From assembly GCA_024509875.1 (NCBI GenBank), contig JAMPIV010005820.1, forward strand, positions 186,001 to 250,000: 64,000 nt of DNA, given 5' to 3'. The stretch's first letter is position 1. Every line of letters begins with the position of its first letter. The stretch is from Oreohelix idahoensis (Eukaryota; Mollusca; Gastropoda; Stylommatophora; Oreohelicidae). A model generated the notes under the pieces. The model was given only the letters and a program-made list of their open reading frames with translations, was not told the DNA's origin and searched no databases. Below are positions 32,224-43,472 of this stretch, one piece after another. The position numbers were made by a program, and so were the translations under genes.

Positions 32224-33390
32224 ACCACAGAAACAGTGGAGATACAAGGGGCGACCAAGGACATACCACTCATGACACTTCCCATTGCAAGAATAAATGT
32301 GAAAACTCGCTATGTGGAAACTGTAATCAGAGCAGCAGTGATCGACGCACCAATCTACCCTCTGATATTGGGATGTCGTTATGTCTACATGGGGAATCCC
32401 AAGAAACCTGTGGTCTTGGCAGCCGTCCAGACCCGATTACAATCCAGAAAGGAAGAAGATGAACCTATAAATACTCATCCAGAGGAGATGAGGAAGGCAC
32501 AGGCTGAAGATAGGTCACTGAAGCCGTGTTATAAGAAACTCCCAAAGAGCCGTACTCCTCCTAATAAAGGAGAATTTTATATGAAGAATAAATTGTTATA
32601 TAGGAAGGTCGGCACTGGTTCAGCTGGTCACGGACAGCTGGTCCTTCCCAGTTCATATAGGAAAAGGTGATGGAGTTAGGTCATACTATCCCCTTCAGTG
32701 GTCACATGGGGATTAGCGCAACAGGACAGCGTATAGCTTGTCATTATTTCTGGCCAGGGATAACCTAAGATATAAAGAGATATGTAAAATCCTGTCCAAA
32801 ATGCCAGAGAGTAGCTCCAAAGCATTGGACTGCTCCAGCAACTCTAGGGGAAATGCCCATAGTGGGAACCCCTTTTGAGAGAGTTGCAGTGGATATTGTG
32901 GGACCTCTCACTCGGACCAAGAGGAGGAACAGTTACATCCTTACTCTGGTAGACACTTGTTCTATGTGGGGAGAGGCGGTAGCCCTGTCGTCAATCGATT
33001 CGAAACATGTGACAGAGGCATTACTTACTATATTCACAAGGTTAGGATTCCAGCATCAAATCTTGACTGATAACGGCTCACAGTTCAAGGGGAAACTAAC
33101 AGAAGAGGTTTTTAGGTTGTTTCAAGCCAAGCACTTTCATTGTAGTCCGTATCACCCCCAAGGGAACGGCCAGGTAGAGAGGTTCAATGGGACTCTCATT
33201 TCTATTCTGAGATAGCTGGCACATGAGAAACCTGATAAGTGGGACCAATACTTGCCCGCCGCGTTGTTTGCGTACCGGGAAATTCCACATAATTCAACCG
33301 GGATGGCACCCGCAACCCTGTTATTTGGGAGGCCAATAAAAGGTCCATAGAAGCATTGTTAAGGACTTGGACCGATGAGAAGGCAGAGGA
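32224..33390 (+). pseudogene. Gypsy-2 protease end and integrase (broken)
   Basis: 32236-32670 carries the end of the protease ('PLILGCRYV') and the linker to integrase. A frame change near 32668 leads to an integrase zinc region ('GHMGI...', 'CPKCQRV' near 32800) with an in-frame stop near 32766. The core then follows at 32853-33215: 'VAVDIVGPL' (first Asp), 'LTDNGSQFKG' (second Asp), 'HPQGNGQVERFNG' (catalytic Glu). Another stop at 33213 precedes 'FAYREIPHNSTG', and there is a frame change near 33340. Domain order matches Gypsy-1. Confidence 0.85.
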
Positions 33391-33415
33391 GACTGTTACC
33401 TAATCCTATCAATAT

Positions 33416-35250
33416 GTGAACGAACTGACCACTCGTTTAAAAACTAGTTGGAAACTGGCAAATGATAATTTGAGACAAGCCAGGAAAAAGCATGCTGCTT
33501 ATTATAATAAGAAAGCGAAGGATAGGGAGCTTGCTGTAGGGGAGAAGGTACTTTTTCTATTGCCCGGCAGCAACAATAAACTTCAGATCGGATGGAAGGG
33601 TCCATATACAGTTTTGGAAAAGGTATCCAGAACAAATTTTAAGATAGACAAAAAGGGAAAGGAAAAAGTCTATCATGTGAACCTTTTGAAGAAATATCTG
33701 GACAGACAAATCCAGGAAGGAACACACCTACTGGCCTTGTCTATCGCAACCGAAATGAAAAATGACCCTCTCACCTCATTTGAATATCCACTGAAAACCA
33801 GTGAAACGTTTGCACAGGTGAAGATCAGTAATCACCTGACAAAAGGACAGAGGGAGAAGGTTCAACAGGTCCTTGAGAAACATACAGATGTGTTAACGGA
33901 TCAACCGGGGCACACAAATTTGTTGGAATATGATATGAAACTACTAGACCCAGCACCCATCTGTATGAGGCCCTATTCTATTCCTTTCGCTAAGGAAAAA
34001 GCTTTGAAAGAGGAGATAGATTATTTGTTACAAGAAGGGATTATTTCTCACAGTGAGTCTCCTTATAGTTCCTGTGTGGTTTTGTTGCAGAAACCATCGG
34101 GAAAACATAGACTGTGCATTGATTACAGGAAAATGAATGCTGTCACAGAAGTTCAGGTGAATCCATTACCTGATACTACTCAACTATTTGCCAGGCTGAA
34201 CAGGGCAAAATATTTTTCTAAGGTGGATCTTAGCAAAGGCTATTACCAAATTCCAGTAAAGCCTGAGGTTCGACCTTATTTAGACTTTAGCACCTCGGAA
34301 GGTCATTATGAGTTCAACATGTTACCGTTTGGGTTGAAAAATGCCCCGAGTGTGTTTTCTAGGATGATGCGAAAATTGTTGGATCCCCTGAAAAATCCAT
34401 GTATTTCGAATTTTATGGATGATATCCTCATTGCTACGGAAACATTTGAAGAACACGTCACCTCTTTGAATATGCTGTTTGATAGACTCAGAGAGGCTAA
34501 CTTGACCGCTAGACCAACAAAATGTTGTATTGGTTGTAAAGAGTTGGAATTCTTTGGACATACCGTACATCAGGGTAGCATGACCCCTGATCCCAAGAAT
34601 CTGGAAAAATTGAAAAGAGCACCTAGGCCACAAACAAAGAAAGATGTGCGATCTTTCGTGTCGTTGTATGGGTTCTACCAAAAGTACATTAAACATTTTA
34701 ACTCTATATGTGCTCCTCTGACGGATTTAACTCGCAAGGGTCAACCTGATACAATAAATTGGTCCGCACAGAGTGAATTGGCTTACCAGGAGTTAAAAGA
34801 AAAACTCACAAGCAGGCCAGTATTACAATTGCCTGACTTGAATCAAAAATTTATCGTGAGAAGTGACGCAAGCAATGTGGGGCTGGGCGCTACATTGTTG
34901 CAAAGGTCCTCCTCACAAGATGGAGAATTGAACCCAGTCGCTTATGCAAGCCACAAGTTGAACAAGGCGGAAAAAATTTATTCAACAAGTGAAAAGGAAT
35001 GTCTAGCTTTGATATAGGCTATAAAAAAATTCCAGATTTATCTATATGGCAGGACATTTGGGGTCCAAACGGATCATTCACCTCTCGTATTCCTGTCACA
35101 AGCCAAGCATGAAAATTCCAGATTATTGAGATGGTCATTATTATTACAGCCATACTCATTTCTGATTGAATACATTCCCGGCCCTCAGAACGTCGGTGCA
35201 GACTTTTTGAGTAGGCATCCTTACGATGAAGATCAGAAAAACGCGTAAGA
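33416..35250 (+). pseudogene. Gypsy-2 integrase C-terminus, RT and RNase H
   Basis: The 533-codon frame opens in the integrase tail and has a GPY/F module ('WKGPYTVLEKV', about residue 60) and 'KVYHVNLLKKY'. RT: 'RLCIDYRKMNAVT', 'YFSKVDLSKGYYQIP', 'LPFGLKNAPSVF', catalytic 'FMDDILIA' at about 332-339. RNase H: 'IVRSDASNVGLGAT' near 481, 'STSEKECLALI', then a stop at 35015. In the same frame beyond that stop the sequence continues with 'TDHSPLVFL' and 'NVGADFLSRHP' to about 35247. Only one stop separates RT-RNase H from integrity, whereas gag and integrase carry many defects. Confidence 0.9.
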
Positions 35251-35308
35251 CTTCATTTGAGCTGAGTTATCTCACAGATTATAACCTGCAAATGAATGCA
35301 CGTTATAG

Positions 35309-35319
35309 GACGGGAGGTG
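35309..35319 (+). promoter_or_regulatory. Gypsy-2 polypurine tract
   Basis: 'gacgggaggtg' directly abuts the right LTR start TGTAGTG, the expected position for the plus-strand primer. Confidence 0.8.
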
Positions 35320-36629
35320 TGTAGTGAAATCTGCGAGATAATCGCTTATTTCAGTAAGATTTTAGTCCTATGATAATAAATAACACAGCCCGATTGTGTC
35401 TAACTATGAGCATCTCACACGCCAGCATCGCGCTGATCTTTGTGCCATGGTAATGCTTAGAAACGATCCCGCCGTATAAACCTACTCGCTTTCCTTGTGA
35501 CGTACTTTAAACATTTTTAACATTTTGCCCGATCTGATAGAGACTGCGGCAAGACTTATAATTACCGATCTGCCAGAAATGTGCTGCCAAGTTACTGTCT
35601 GAATTAACGTAATACTTTAACTTTAACGCCTCTAATAGTAGTAATCCTTACATTTTTTGGTAGTGTAACACGAGACAACAGTAATAATTAACGCCAATTC
35701 TAACACCCGCCGCGCAAAACCCCGCTTCGCTTGACACGCTGTGGGATTGGCCCGATGATATATACACACAGACAGTTTAAATTCTCGCCAAGTAATGTAT
35801 TTCTGACGTCACTAAAACAGGTTAGTTATTTGAATAAAAATGCTAGAGAGAGATGAGAGGGGGAAGATGGCCGACTTGTGTAAAATTTATATTTGACGAT
35901 TGAAAGTGACAAAATTGAAAAATCTAAACCATACTGAAACTGACCATAAAAATCATATGGTAGTATAGCTTAGTATCTCCTGAGCCCAAATGTGTTTTTA
36001 AAAATATGGTAGTCCAAGTATTAGTCAAGTTATTGAGAAAATACTAAATGTCTAGTAACACTAAGACTGTGGTTCCTGCTTGTTTTTTTTCATAACGTTA
36101 GTGGGGACGCCAGCTTAAAAAGAGGCATGGTAGTAATTCAAATTCTATTAGTTTGTATAGGAGTGAAAGGGGAGAGATAGGAAAAATGTAACTATACACG
36201 AAACATCTTTTTCTATTGGGCATAATTAACGCAGATTGATCAATCGATTACCAGACACAGAGTTTGTTTGGAATTTTTTTTTGTTTGTTCAAAAACTACA
36301 TTTGAATTCTGGTAGTCGCAAGTTTTCCATTGGCCAGTACTAATAGATATTAGCAAAAAGCTTTCACTGCTCATCGCCAGTTGACAAAAACTTTTTCTAT
36401 CAAATACGCTGAGATCAGCTGTGTTAATTTATAAAATAAAGAATTGGTACTTGTGCGTTAATTCACCGGTTAAATCAAATTGTGGATATTTATTACCCAA
36501 ACCGATCACCGTACTCTTTCTTGACTGAAAAAGTGTCATTGTCCTCTCCCCACTCCCCCGTTGCTTAGAATTTTTTTTTAAACACGCCTGCCGTTCGTAA
36601 GGTTGTAGTCACGTAGCACATTCTGCCGT

Positions 36630-37260
36630 AGGGGAGTGAAGTGTTATAGACTTCGATGTACTGGGTCCCAGCTTTATGAGGTGCGGTGGCCTGTTCCCTT
36701 CCTCGCTGCCGTTGCCTTCTCTAACTCAAGATCAGAGGCAGGTACCCTTTTACAGCTGGTTAGACTGATGCGTGACACCTGTTCCCTTTCTCGCTGCCGT
36801 TGCCTTCTCTAACTCAGGATCAGAGTAAGGTACTTATTTACTGCTGTTATGGAGTGTTAGAGACTTCACCATACTAGGTCCAGCATCGAGAGATGGGGTC
36901 TACCTAGCTATAAATGGGTACTTAACTTTGAGTTAGGGAAGGAAAAGACAGCGAGGAAGGAAACTGGTCTCCCCACCTCTCGATGCTGGACCTAGTATGG
37001 TGAAGTCTCTAACACTCCATAACCAGCTGTAAATGGGTACCTGACTCTGATCCTGAGTTAGAGAAGGCAACGGCAGCGAGGAAGGGAACATGTGTCACGC
37101 ATCAGTCTAACCAGCTGTAAAAGGGTGCCTGACTCTGATCTTGAGTTAGAGAAGGCAACGGCAGCGAGAAAGGGAACATGTGTCACGCATCAGTCAAACC
37201 AGCTGTAAAAGGGTGCCTGACTCTGATCTTGAGTTAGAGAAGGCAACGGCAGCGATTTCC
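36630..37260. repeat. Inverted and tandem copies of a SINE-like repeat inside the transposon
   Basis: Arms at 36848-36899 and 36970-37021 are near-perfect complements ('gtgttagagacttcaccata'). Downstream, an 88-bp unit containing 'agagaaggcaacggcagcga' is repeated nearly three times (37022-37258). Upstream, two opposite-strand copies occur (36690-36850). Related single copies lie at 1525-1710 and 46060-46240. Confidence 0.88.
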
Positions 37261-37336
37261 CTTGTTTCCTTTGTACCGTTAACTTGTAGAACTGATTCAA
37301 TTCCGTTCTATTGGTTTATAAACTTTTTTTTTAAAA

Positions 37337-37376
37337 TAAGGGGGGCGGAGGGGGGGGGGGGGGGGTGAGGGCGGGT
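37337..37376 (+). repeat. G-rich tract
   Basis: Runs of G, one about 16 long, within the DNA transposon. Capable of G-quadruplex formation in principle. Confidence 0.85.
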
Positions 37377-38434
37377 CTGTCGTAAGCGTGTCAACTATGA
37401 ATGCAAGAGAAACGCTTTTTTTTTTAAACTTGCCTCCCAAATCACAATGTGAAATCAACATTTTTCAGTCAAGAAAAAGTACGGTTCTCAGTTTTGGTAA
37501 TAAATTTCCAGAATTTGATTTAACCGGTGAATAAACGCACAAGAACCAAAGAATTAATTAGCAGTCTGGGCAGGGCAGAGAAAAACTGAGGCCATTCTTT
37601 GCAAGTCAGCGTTATTTGTTACTATTTCTTGAAATTGTGAGGTTTTATTTCCTGTTACCACCCGGTGACAGGAAACCTGATGAGTGAGTGTAACGCCAAC
37701 AAGTCTTCGGTAAAACGTTTATGCTGTCAGCAGACAGCTGGGGGAGCTTGTGTGTGCTGAGATATCTATATTTTCTGCAACGACATACTGAATTATCATT
37801 CTACCAAGAATCCCAGGTGATGTGTTAGCATCTGGGTACATCTGACACTTCAGTTATAATAAACTATGATATTTTCAATCATACCAGGATGTTATGGGGC
37901 GTGATGAAACTACAGCCCCTCCTAATAAGTGACAAACACTATTAGATAATAAAGTTGTAATCTGTGAATACACCAACAGGAGAGATAGAGTGACATACTT
38001 ATTGGACAAAGTGTCCACACATTTTAGTTAATCCTTTTATGTAAACTATCTTTTCCTCATTTTCAAAGACCTGTCCAAAAGAGATGGCGGGACAGGCAGA
38101 TTAAATTGTAAAAAGAAAATATTGAATTTTAAAGAAAAACCTTAATCACTGTTTTAGTCAATTCCTTATAGTGAGTTAAAGTGTTTTGTGTTTATGTACA
38201 ATCATTTCCATTTCTCCCCTAGACATTACGTACACCATACACCAGACACTAGAGCCAAAATAGTGACCGTGTGAGACCTAGGGAGGTAGCGTTAGGTTCC
38301 CTGCAAATACATCATTATCATCTATTAGAGTCAGAGGCCTACATGTGCTTGACCTCACACGGTTAACACAGACACCGATTTCTTTCCTTTTAGGTATAAC
38401 ATCATAACCTCCCCAGCAAATTAAACTTGCTACA

Positions 38435-38732
38435 CTCGTCAACCCCTAATACTTCGTTTACTTGCACAAACTTCAGCAATTATCTTCAGGAATAAATAAA
38501 CAGTCTTAAATCTACAATACCAAATTCACCTTGTGACTTAAGCAGGCTGTCAGTATTTTATGAGAACAAAAGTACCAACACAATCCCATCCAACATTCCG
38601 TTTATGACTGTTAATGAAGTGTATAACTATCTTCTATGCCTTAAAGATATTAACTCATCAGGACTTGACGGAGACAGTAATCGAATACTGCGTTATGCGG
38701 CACCAGCTATTAGTTATTCACTTACATACTTA
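38435..38732 (+). pseudogene. LINE-A copy 1, segment between endonuclease and RT
   Basis: Continues LINE-A after Gypsy-2: 'ctcgtcaacccctaatactt' matches copy 2 near 62845. From 38604 it reads 'MTVNEVYNYLLCLKDINSSGLDGDS' and 'RYAAPAISYSLTY', the pre-RT region. Copy 2 has the same with 'GLKDNNSSGLDGVSN'. It ends at the target duplication ACTTA (38728-38732) of the next insertion. Confidence 0.88.
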
Positions 38733-41290
38733 TGTCGTAAAGTGACATCTGTATGGACAACCGTTCAAATATCCCACTTGTTATAAATTCAAAACGATAG
38801 AGATAACATAATACAGGGATAAAATAGTGAAGTTGTGTGAAACATCATCGCCCCGCCTGCAGGTCAGTACTAACTTTTTATGCCTCGTCCTTGAGACACT
38901 AACGGTAACAATTTTGAAACAGGCAAAGCGTACTCGTTCTAAAGAAAGATGGACAGAAGAAAGAACGAGGAGGGGAAATGAGAGAGAGAAAATGCAACTG
39001 TTGATACGCGTTGGAGTTTGGTAGCGCGAACCGAACGAAAGTGCGTGGCAATAACGTAGCGTATTTCTCAAAAGACGACACAAAAACCATACCGTCCCCT
39101 TTTTCCCTCGACACGCAGTTCAAAATATATAACCTCTTAGATCTGCAGACTGAAATGAAAAACACACACACAAGATCGTATATCCGGCATAAAAGTTGCA
39201 GTTTTGTGACATTTGGCAGATGCGTTGGTTCAAATTTGAATAAGAACGATAGTTACAGACCAATAACACTATTAACGTGGAATATTTGAAAATGCAGTGG
39301 GAGAAAGAATGAAAAGGAGCATAGGTGGTCGTGTCACTAGTTCGTTGTTTACAGAAATTTGAAATTTGAACCCAAGCGAAGCATAGAAGGTTAGACAGAA
39401 GAAAAACTTAGATAATTTTCTTATATGCTAAAATAAAAGACAGTGACGAATACAATGACATTAATTGGGTAATAGAAGAGTAAAGTGTTAATGTATCTTA
39501 CCGTAGATAGGAAAATATGTTATTTGAAGAATTGAAGAAAAACGAAAATAGTAAATATAATAAATAAACGTATAAAAATATAAGCACTGTGTTACAGGTA
39601 GCAACGGGATCAATAATTATTTATCAGAATTTGAACCACTCAATAAATAAAGGAGATATTGACAGAAGACAGATGTACTAACAGATTACATCTTTCTCAG
39701 CTTGACAGATATTGGGAAAGGGTAGGGTAGTCCAAAATTTGAAAATTGAGTTCAGTTTGAAAAAAGGACGATAGAAGCCTAACAGTCCCTGATTGGCTGG
39801 AGTCTAATATACTAACGGAGGAATAAAACTGGTTTGAAGGAAGTGGTGGTCGCCACTTGAGAAAATTTGTATTACACTAAAGTTGTGTGAAGACAAGATA
39901 TTAGTACGATCTTGTTTTGCTGATCTGCACCAGCAAGCTATCTGGATTTGACCATATTTATCGCAAATCAAACTTATTAGTGTTAATATTTCTCTGATGC
40001 GGTAAAAAAGAAAACATTTATATTATTATTATTATTAATGTATTATTGAATATGTATGAAAATTATGTGGGTATAAGTTTATCTAGAGGGAAGTCAACAT
40101 CAAACTTTGTGTTGTTTCACAGAGTTGTTAGTAAATATATTAACATGTTGTTGAAAAGCCAGTCAGGCTTTCTGACACTTTGGGAGAAAATAAAATTAAA
40201 TATTAATGGGGAAATTGTTATACAGTACTATGACATAAGACCAGGAAAACCACTGGCCGTCATTTTCAGCAAGTCACCGTGATTGTACATGAATTGATAT
40301 TATTAACTTAAAATGTTTCCTTTGTCAAGGAAGGTGTCAAACTGTAGTTTGAAGTTTATTTGACCATGAATGGGGTAACAAACCAATTAAGAACGCTAAA
40401 TAATTGTTTAGTTACCATGCTGAGTCTGAATATGATTTACAATGTTTATTAGTTAGGGAAAGAGAGAGTATATCAGAGGTTGAGTAGGACGCATTTATAT
40501 CGTTCCAGGATTTCATCTATGACTCAAAGTGAGCCCAGGTAAACCTATACCTGTATATACTTCTGCATCTAAAGACTTGAGGCAGTATCGACTGTGTGCC
40601 TCCTTGTTATATTTCAAGAGCAGAATCCTGACTTGGCAGTGGAAGCTGGTGATGTGAACATAATTCATCCTGTATACCAGAACATACTAAGTTAAGAAAT
40701 CGTCTCCGGGCACTTGATATATCAAACTCAACTACTCTCATTTCCTAAATGTGTATTAGATCATTCAGATTATGATGAAGACAGACGTTCTTTCAATCAT
40801 TACCCATTCATAGGAGCAAGAGTAAATTGACACTGTTCCAGATTGACATATTTAATTAAAGTGGTGAAAAATAACATACTCAGTTATAAATTGAATCAAT
40901 TTTATGTAAATACTTTGAATTATCATTTTGAGTTTCAACATTCCAGTATACACAAAATTGTGATACTGGAACAATAATTTGTAAAAAAGATTTCACATTT
41001 TAAACTTAACTCTGGGTGTTGTTAATTACTTTTCATAGAGTTCTTAGGTGTATTTGTTGTCATTTTATTACAGCCCATTTCACATTACCCTAGACACTAG
41101 CCAGATAACAGACATACACCATTATTATACTTAGGATAAAATACGTCGCAGGTTGAGGTTGTCGGGTGGTAGCAGAAAGGTCCCCTGAAAACACAAACCC
41201 TATTATCTATTAGACTTAGGGGCCTTCACAGCTTGACCTCACATCTGCATAAAATTCACATTTTACCAATTAACATCAAAATCCACCACA
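38733..41290 (+). mobile_element. Solo LTR inserted in LINE-A
   Basis: 2558 bp, TGTCGTAAAG to ATCCACCACA, flanked by ACTTA at 38728-38732 and 41291-41295. No internal coding region. Its last 200 bases ('cctagacactag', 'ggtagcagaaaggtcccctg', 'ggggccttcacagcttgacc') match the LTR-end block of Gypsy-2 and of the LTRs at 11384 and 55112. Probably left by recombination between the two LTRs of a full element. Confidence 0.88.
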
Positions 41291-41490
41291 ACTTATAAAA
41301 TCAATTTATCGCACGGAGTTACTTTCCGTGGCACTTTAAAGTCGCTAAGGTATATCCTCTCTTAAAACCTGGCTCTTCCGACAATAATAACCTTGGTAAC
41401 TATAGGCCAATCTCCTTAATATCATCGCTACCCAAACCACTAGAAAAACACATACATAAAATAACACTACAACACCTAGTTAACAACGGC

Positions 41491-42111
41491 TTGCTAATTG
41501 ATAGTCAGTCGGGGTTTAGACCTAAACATTCATGTCACACAGCTCTATCTAAGATGATTGACAACTGGCACTTAAATATTAATAACGATAACATATGTGG
41601 GGCAGTTTTTGTAGACTTTAAAAAAGCATTTGATATGATAGATCACGCTATTTTAATTAGAAAACTAGAAACATCAAAAGTAAACCTTCAACTAGTGAAG
41701 ATAATTAAATCATTCCTGTCAGACAGAAAACATGTAGTTTCTTACAATAACTCTTGTTCAAACCCAACCCTAATAAATACCGGCGTTCCTCAGGGCTCTA
41801 TTCTTGAGCCTCTACTTTGTGTCATATACATTAATCACCTTCCACTAAACGTCGAGCACGCATCCTGCGACCTATTTGCTGATGACTGTACTGTCTACAT
41901 GAGTGATCCAAGTTGTAACACACTCGAACTATCGTTACAAAAAGATACAGATAATCTGATTAAGTGGAGCATCGAAAATCGCATGCTAATAAATATAATT
42001 AAAACAAAATGCATGTTAATATCAACTAGACAAAAATTACAAAATTCAGAGAAAACAACACTTCAGATCTACATTGGTACCTCACTAATTGAAAACGTTA
42101 ATGAACAATAA
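41491..42111 (+). pseudogene. LINE-A reverse transcriptase, copy 1
   Basis: RT motifs in order: 'SGFRPKHSCHTAL', 'FVDFKKAFDMIDH' (motif A), 'GVPQGSILEPLL' (motif B; copy 2 has ILGPLLF, so Gly to Glu here), 'DLFADDCTVY' (motif C, catalytic FADD). A frameshift near 42106 ('NEQ' then stop, where copy 2 reads NEHKTLG) separates it from the tail. Upstream of 41491 the same frame continues back to about 41300 ('KVYPLLKPGSSDNNNLGNYRP' type sequence). Confidence 0.9.
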
Positions 42112-42747
42112 AACTCTAGGTGTAGTCGTTGACCAGCATTTAAATTGGAACTCACATGTGCATGCACTAACCAAGCAACGGCACAGAAATTTTACCAGTT
42201 AGCTAAAATCAAACATTTCCTAGATAAAGATGCACGAAAATTGTTCTATATATCTCACATACAAACAAACATTGATTATTGCTCAACAATCTGGGATGGT
42301 TGATCTATGTCCAACACAAAAAGTCTCCATTCACTACAAAAGCGTGCAGTGCGCCTAGTTTCTGACAACTGCCAAACACAGTGTGTAGATCTATATAAAG
42401 ATCTCAAAATACTGCCTCTAAGAAAGCGCTTTCTGTTCAACAAAGCTAAATTTGTTCACAAAATCCTGTCACAGAATGCTCTAACATATCTGTGGCCAAT
42501 GTTCAAATACAATGAAAGACGCAGTCAACGCCTTAACAAAATACAAGTGCCCAAGGCTAGACTTGACTTATTCAAGAAACGCTTAGCTTACTCTGCTGCT
42601 CATCTCTGGAACTATCTTCAACATTATCTAAAACATAACAACCTCAGTCCCTATTCATACAATCGTAGACTTTTCGAATACTTTATGAGTTCTGATTTCC
42701 CCCATCTGCCCCCCGAATGTGATTATTTTTCCGAACAAATGATATAA
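42112..42747 (+). pseudogene. LINE-A C-terminal tail, copy 1
   Basis: Continues the LINE-A protein after the frameshift, with a further small deletion near 42178 and a stop near 42301. From 42307 it reads 'NTKSLHSLQKRAVRLVS', 'LRKRFLFNKAKFVHKILS' and ends '..FSEQMI'. The tail is about 90 per cent or more like copy 2 by eye and is common in CR1/Jockey-group elements. Confidence 0.85.
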
Positions 42748-43006
42748 TATCGAATGTAGGTTTAATGATGGTGTTTGTACTTTTCAACATATTTTATTTC
42801 ATGTTTATAATTAGATACTGTGAATGTGAGTATGCTTTAATTTTACCGTTACAACGTTGAATTCTTTTACATTGATGGGTAAAATGCATGCGAGAATCAA
42901 TTAAATCATTATAAAAGGCGAGAGAAAGGAAGGGCAGAATGTCAGACGGACCTGCGTGCTCAATTCTCAACACTTTGAAAATAAAATTCGTTCGTTCGTT
43001 CGTTCT

Positions 43007-43075
43007 ATCTGTCTGTCTATCTATCTAGCTGTCTGTTTGTCTGTCTCTCTGTCTATCTATCTGTTTGACAACCTG
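43007..43075 (+). repeat. TCTA/TCTG microsatellite continuing the LINE-A tail
   Basis: The LINE tail (TTCG)n changes directly into interrupted TCTG/TCTA units. Confidence 0.8.
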
Positions 43076-43472
43076 TCTTTTTAGATATTTATCACATCGT
43101 GTATCTATGTAGCTCAAATTCCGATTTATCTCATCCACCGAGAACAATTTATTTATCTCTTATAAAATGATAACATGATTCGCTAAGAGGAATGCTATAA
43201 TCATTAAAAATGAAAAATGAAAAAAAAAAAAAAAACGAACAAACAAACAGTCAAACATTATGCAACTTAGAGTATAAGAGGAGTAGTTGCGGGGAAGTCA
43301 CAAAGATGTCTTGCCTAATAACACCTGAAACAATTTATGGAGATGCCGCTACAGGTAAGCCACTAAAGAATACAGAATCGTTTGTTCCTCAGCCGTTAGC
43401 TGCTACGGATCGTAGTTTGTTGGTTCCAGGCATTATCACACATTTAGTTAGGATGGACGTATTTTTCGATTA

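Larger units (their letters stand above)
36446..37547. mobile_element. Non-autonomous DNA transposon, about 100-bp terminal inverted repeats
   Basis: 1102 bp, flanked by the perfect 8-bp duplication AAAGAATT at 36438-36445 and 37548-37555. Termini: left GGTACTTGTGCGTTAATTCA, right the complement of a GGTTCTTGTGCGTTTATTCA-type end. Similarity between the two ends continues for roughly 100 bases ('cttgactgaaaaa' in both). No transposase is present. Eight-base duplications occur in hAT, P and Merlin groups; the GG start is unlike hAT, so Merlin-like is possible but unproven. The interior is a palindrome built from a SINE-like repeat. Confidence 0.9.
16075..38434 (+). mobile_element. Gypsy-2, LTR retrotransposon of Gmr1-like layout
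   Basis: LTRs start TGTAGT and end TTGCTACA. The left LTR is 16075-16387 plus 28885-30595 (about 2.02 kb), split by an RTE LINE. The right LTR is 35320-38434 (about 2.0 kb without its DNA transposon). A four-base flank CTCT at the left and CTCG at the right is a probable target duplication with one change. Without insertions the element is about 8.75 kb. The domain order is gag, protease, integrase, RT, RNase H. Multiple stops and frameshifts, and a few per cent difference between the LTRs, show it is old and dead. Confidence 0.88.
35320..38434 (+). repeat. Gypsy-2 right LTR, carrying a DNA transposon
   Basis: Aligns along its length with both pieces of the left LTR except for the insertion at 36446-37547. 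It lacks the RTE insertion and so gives the empty-site sequence ('taacgcctctaatag' near 35625). It ends TTGCTACA, after which LINE-A resumes. Confidence 0.93.
41291..43006 (+). mobile_element. LINE-A copy 1, 3' segment
   Basis: Resumes after the solo LTR with 'tcgcacggagttactttccg', as in copy 2 near 62520. It carries the RT and C-terminal tail and a 3' UTR of about 240 bp. It ends in a (TTCG)n tail at 42986-43005 that passes into TCTA/TCTG repeats. Confidence 0.9.
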
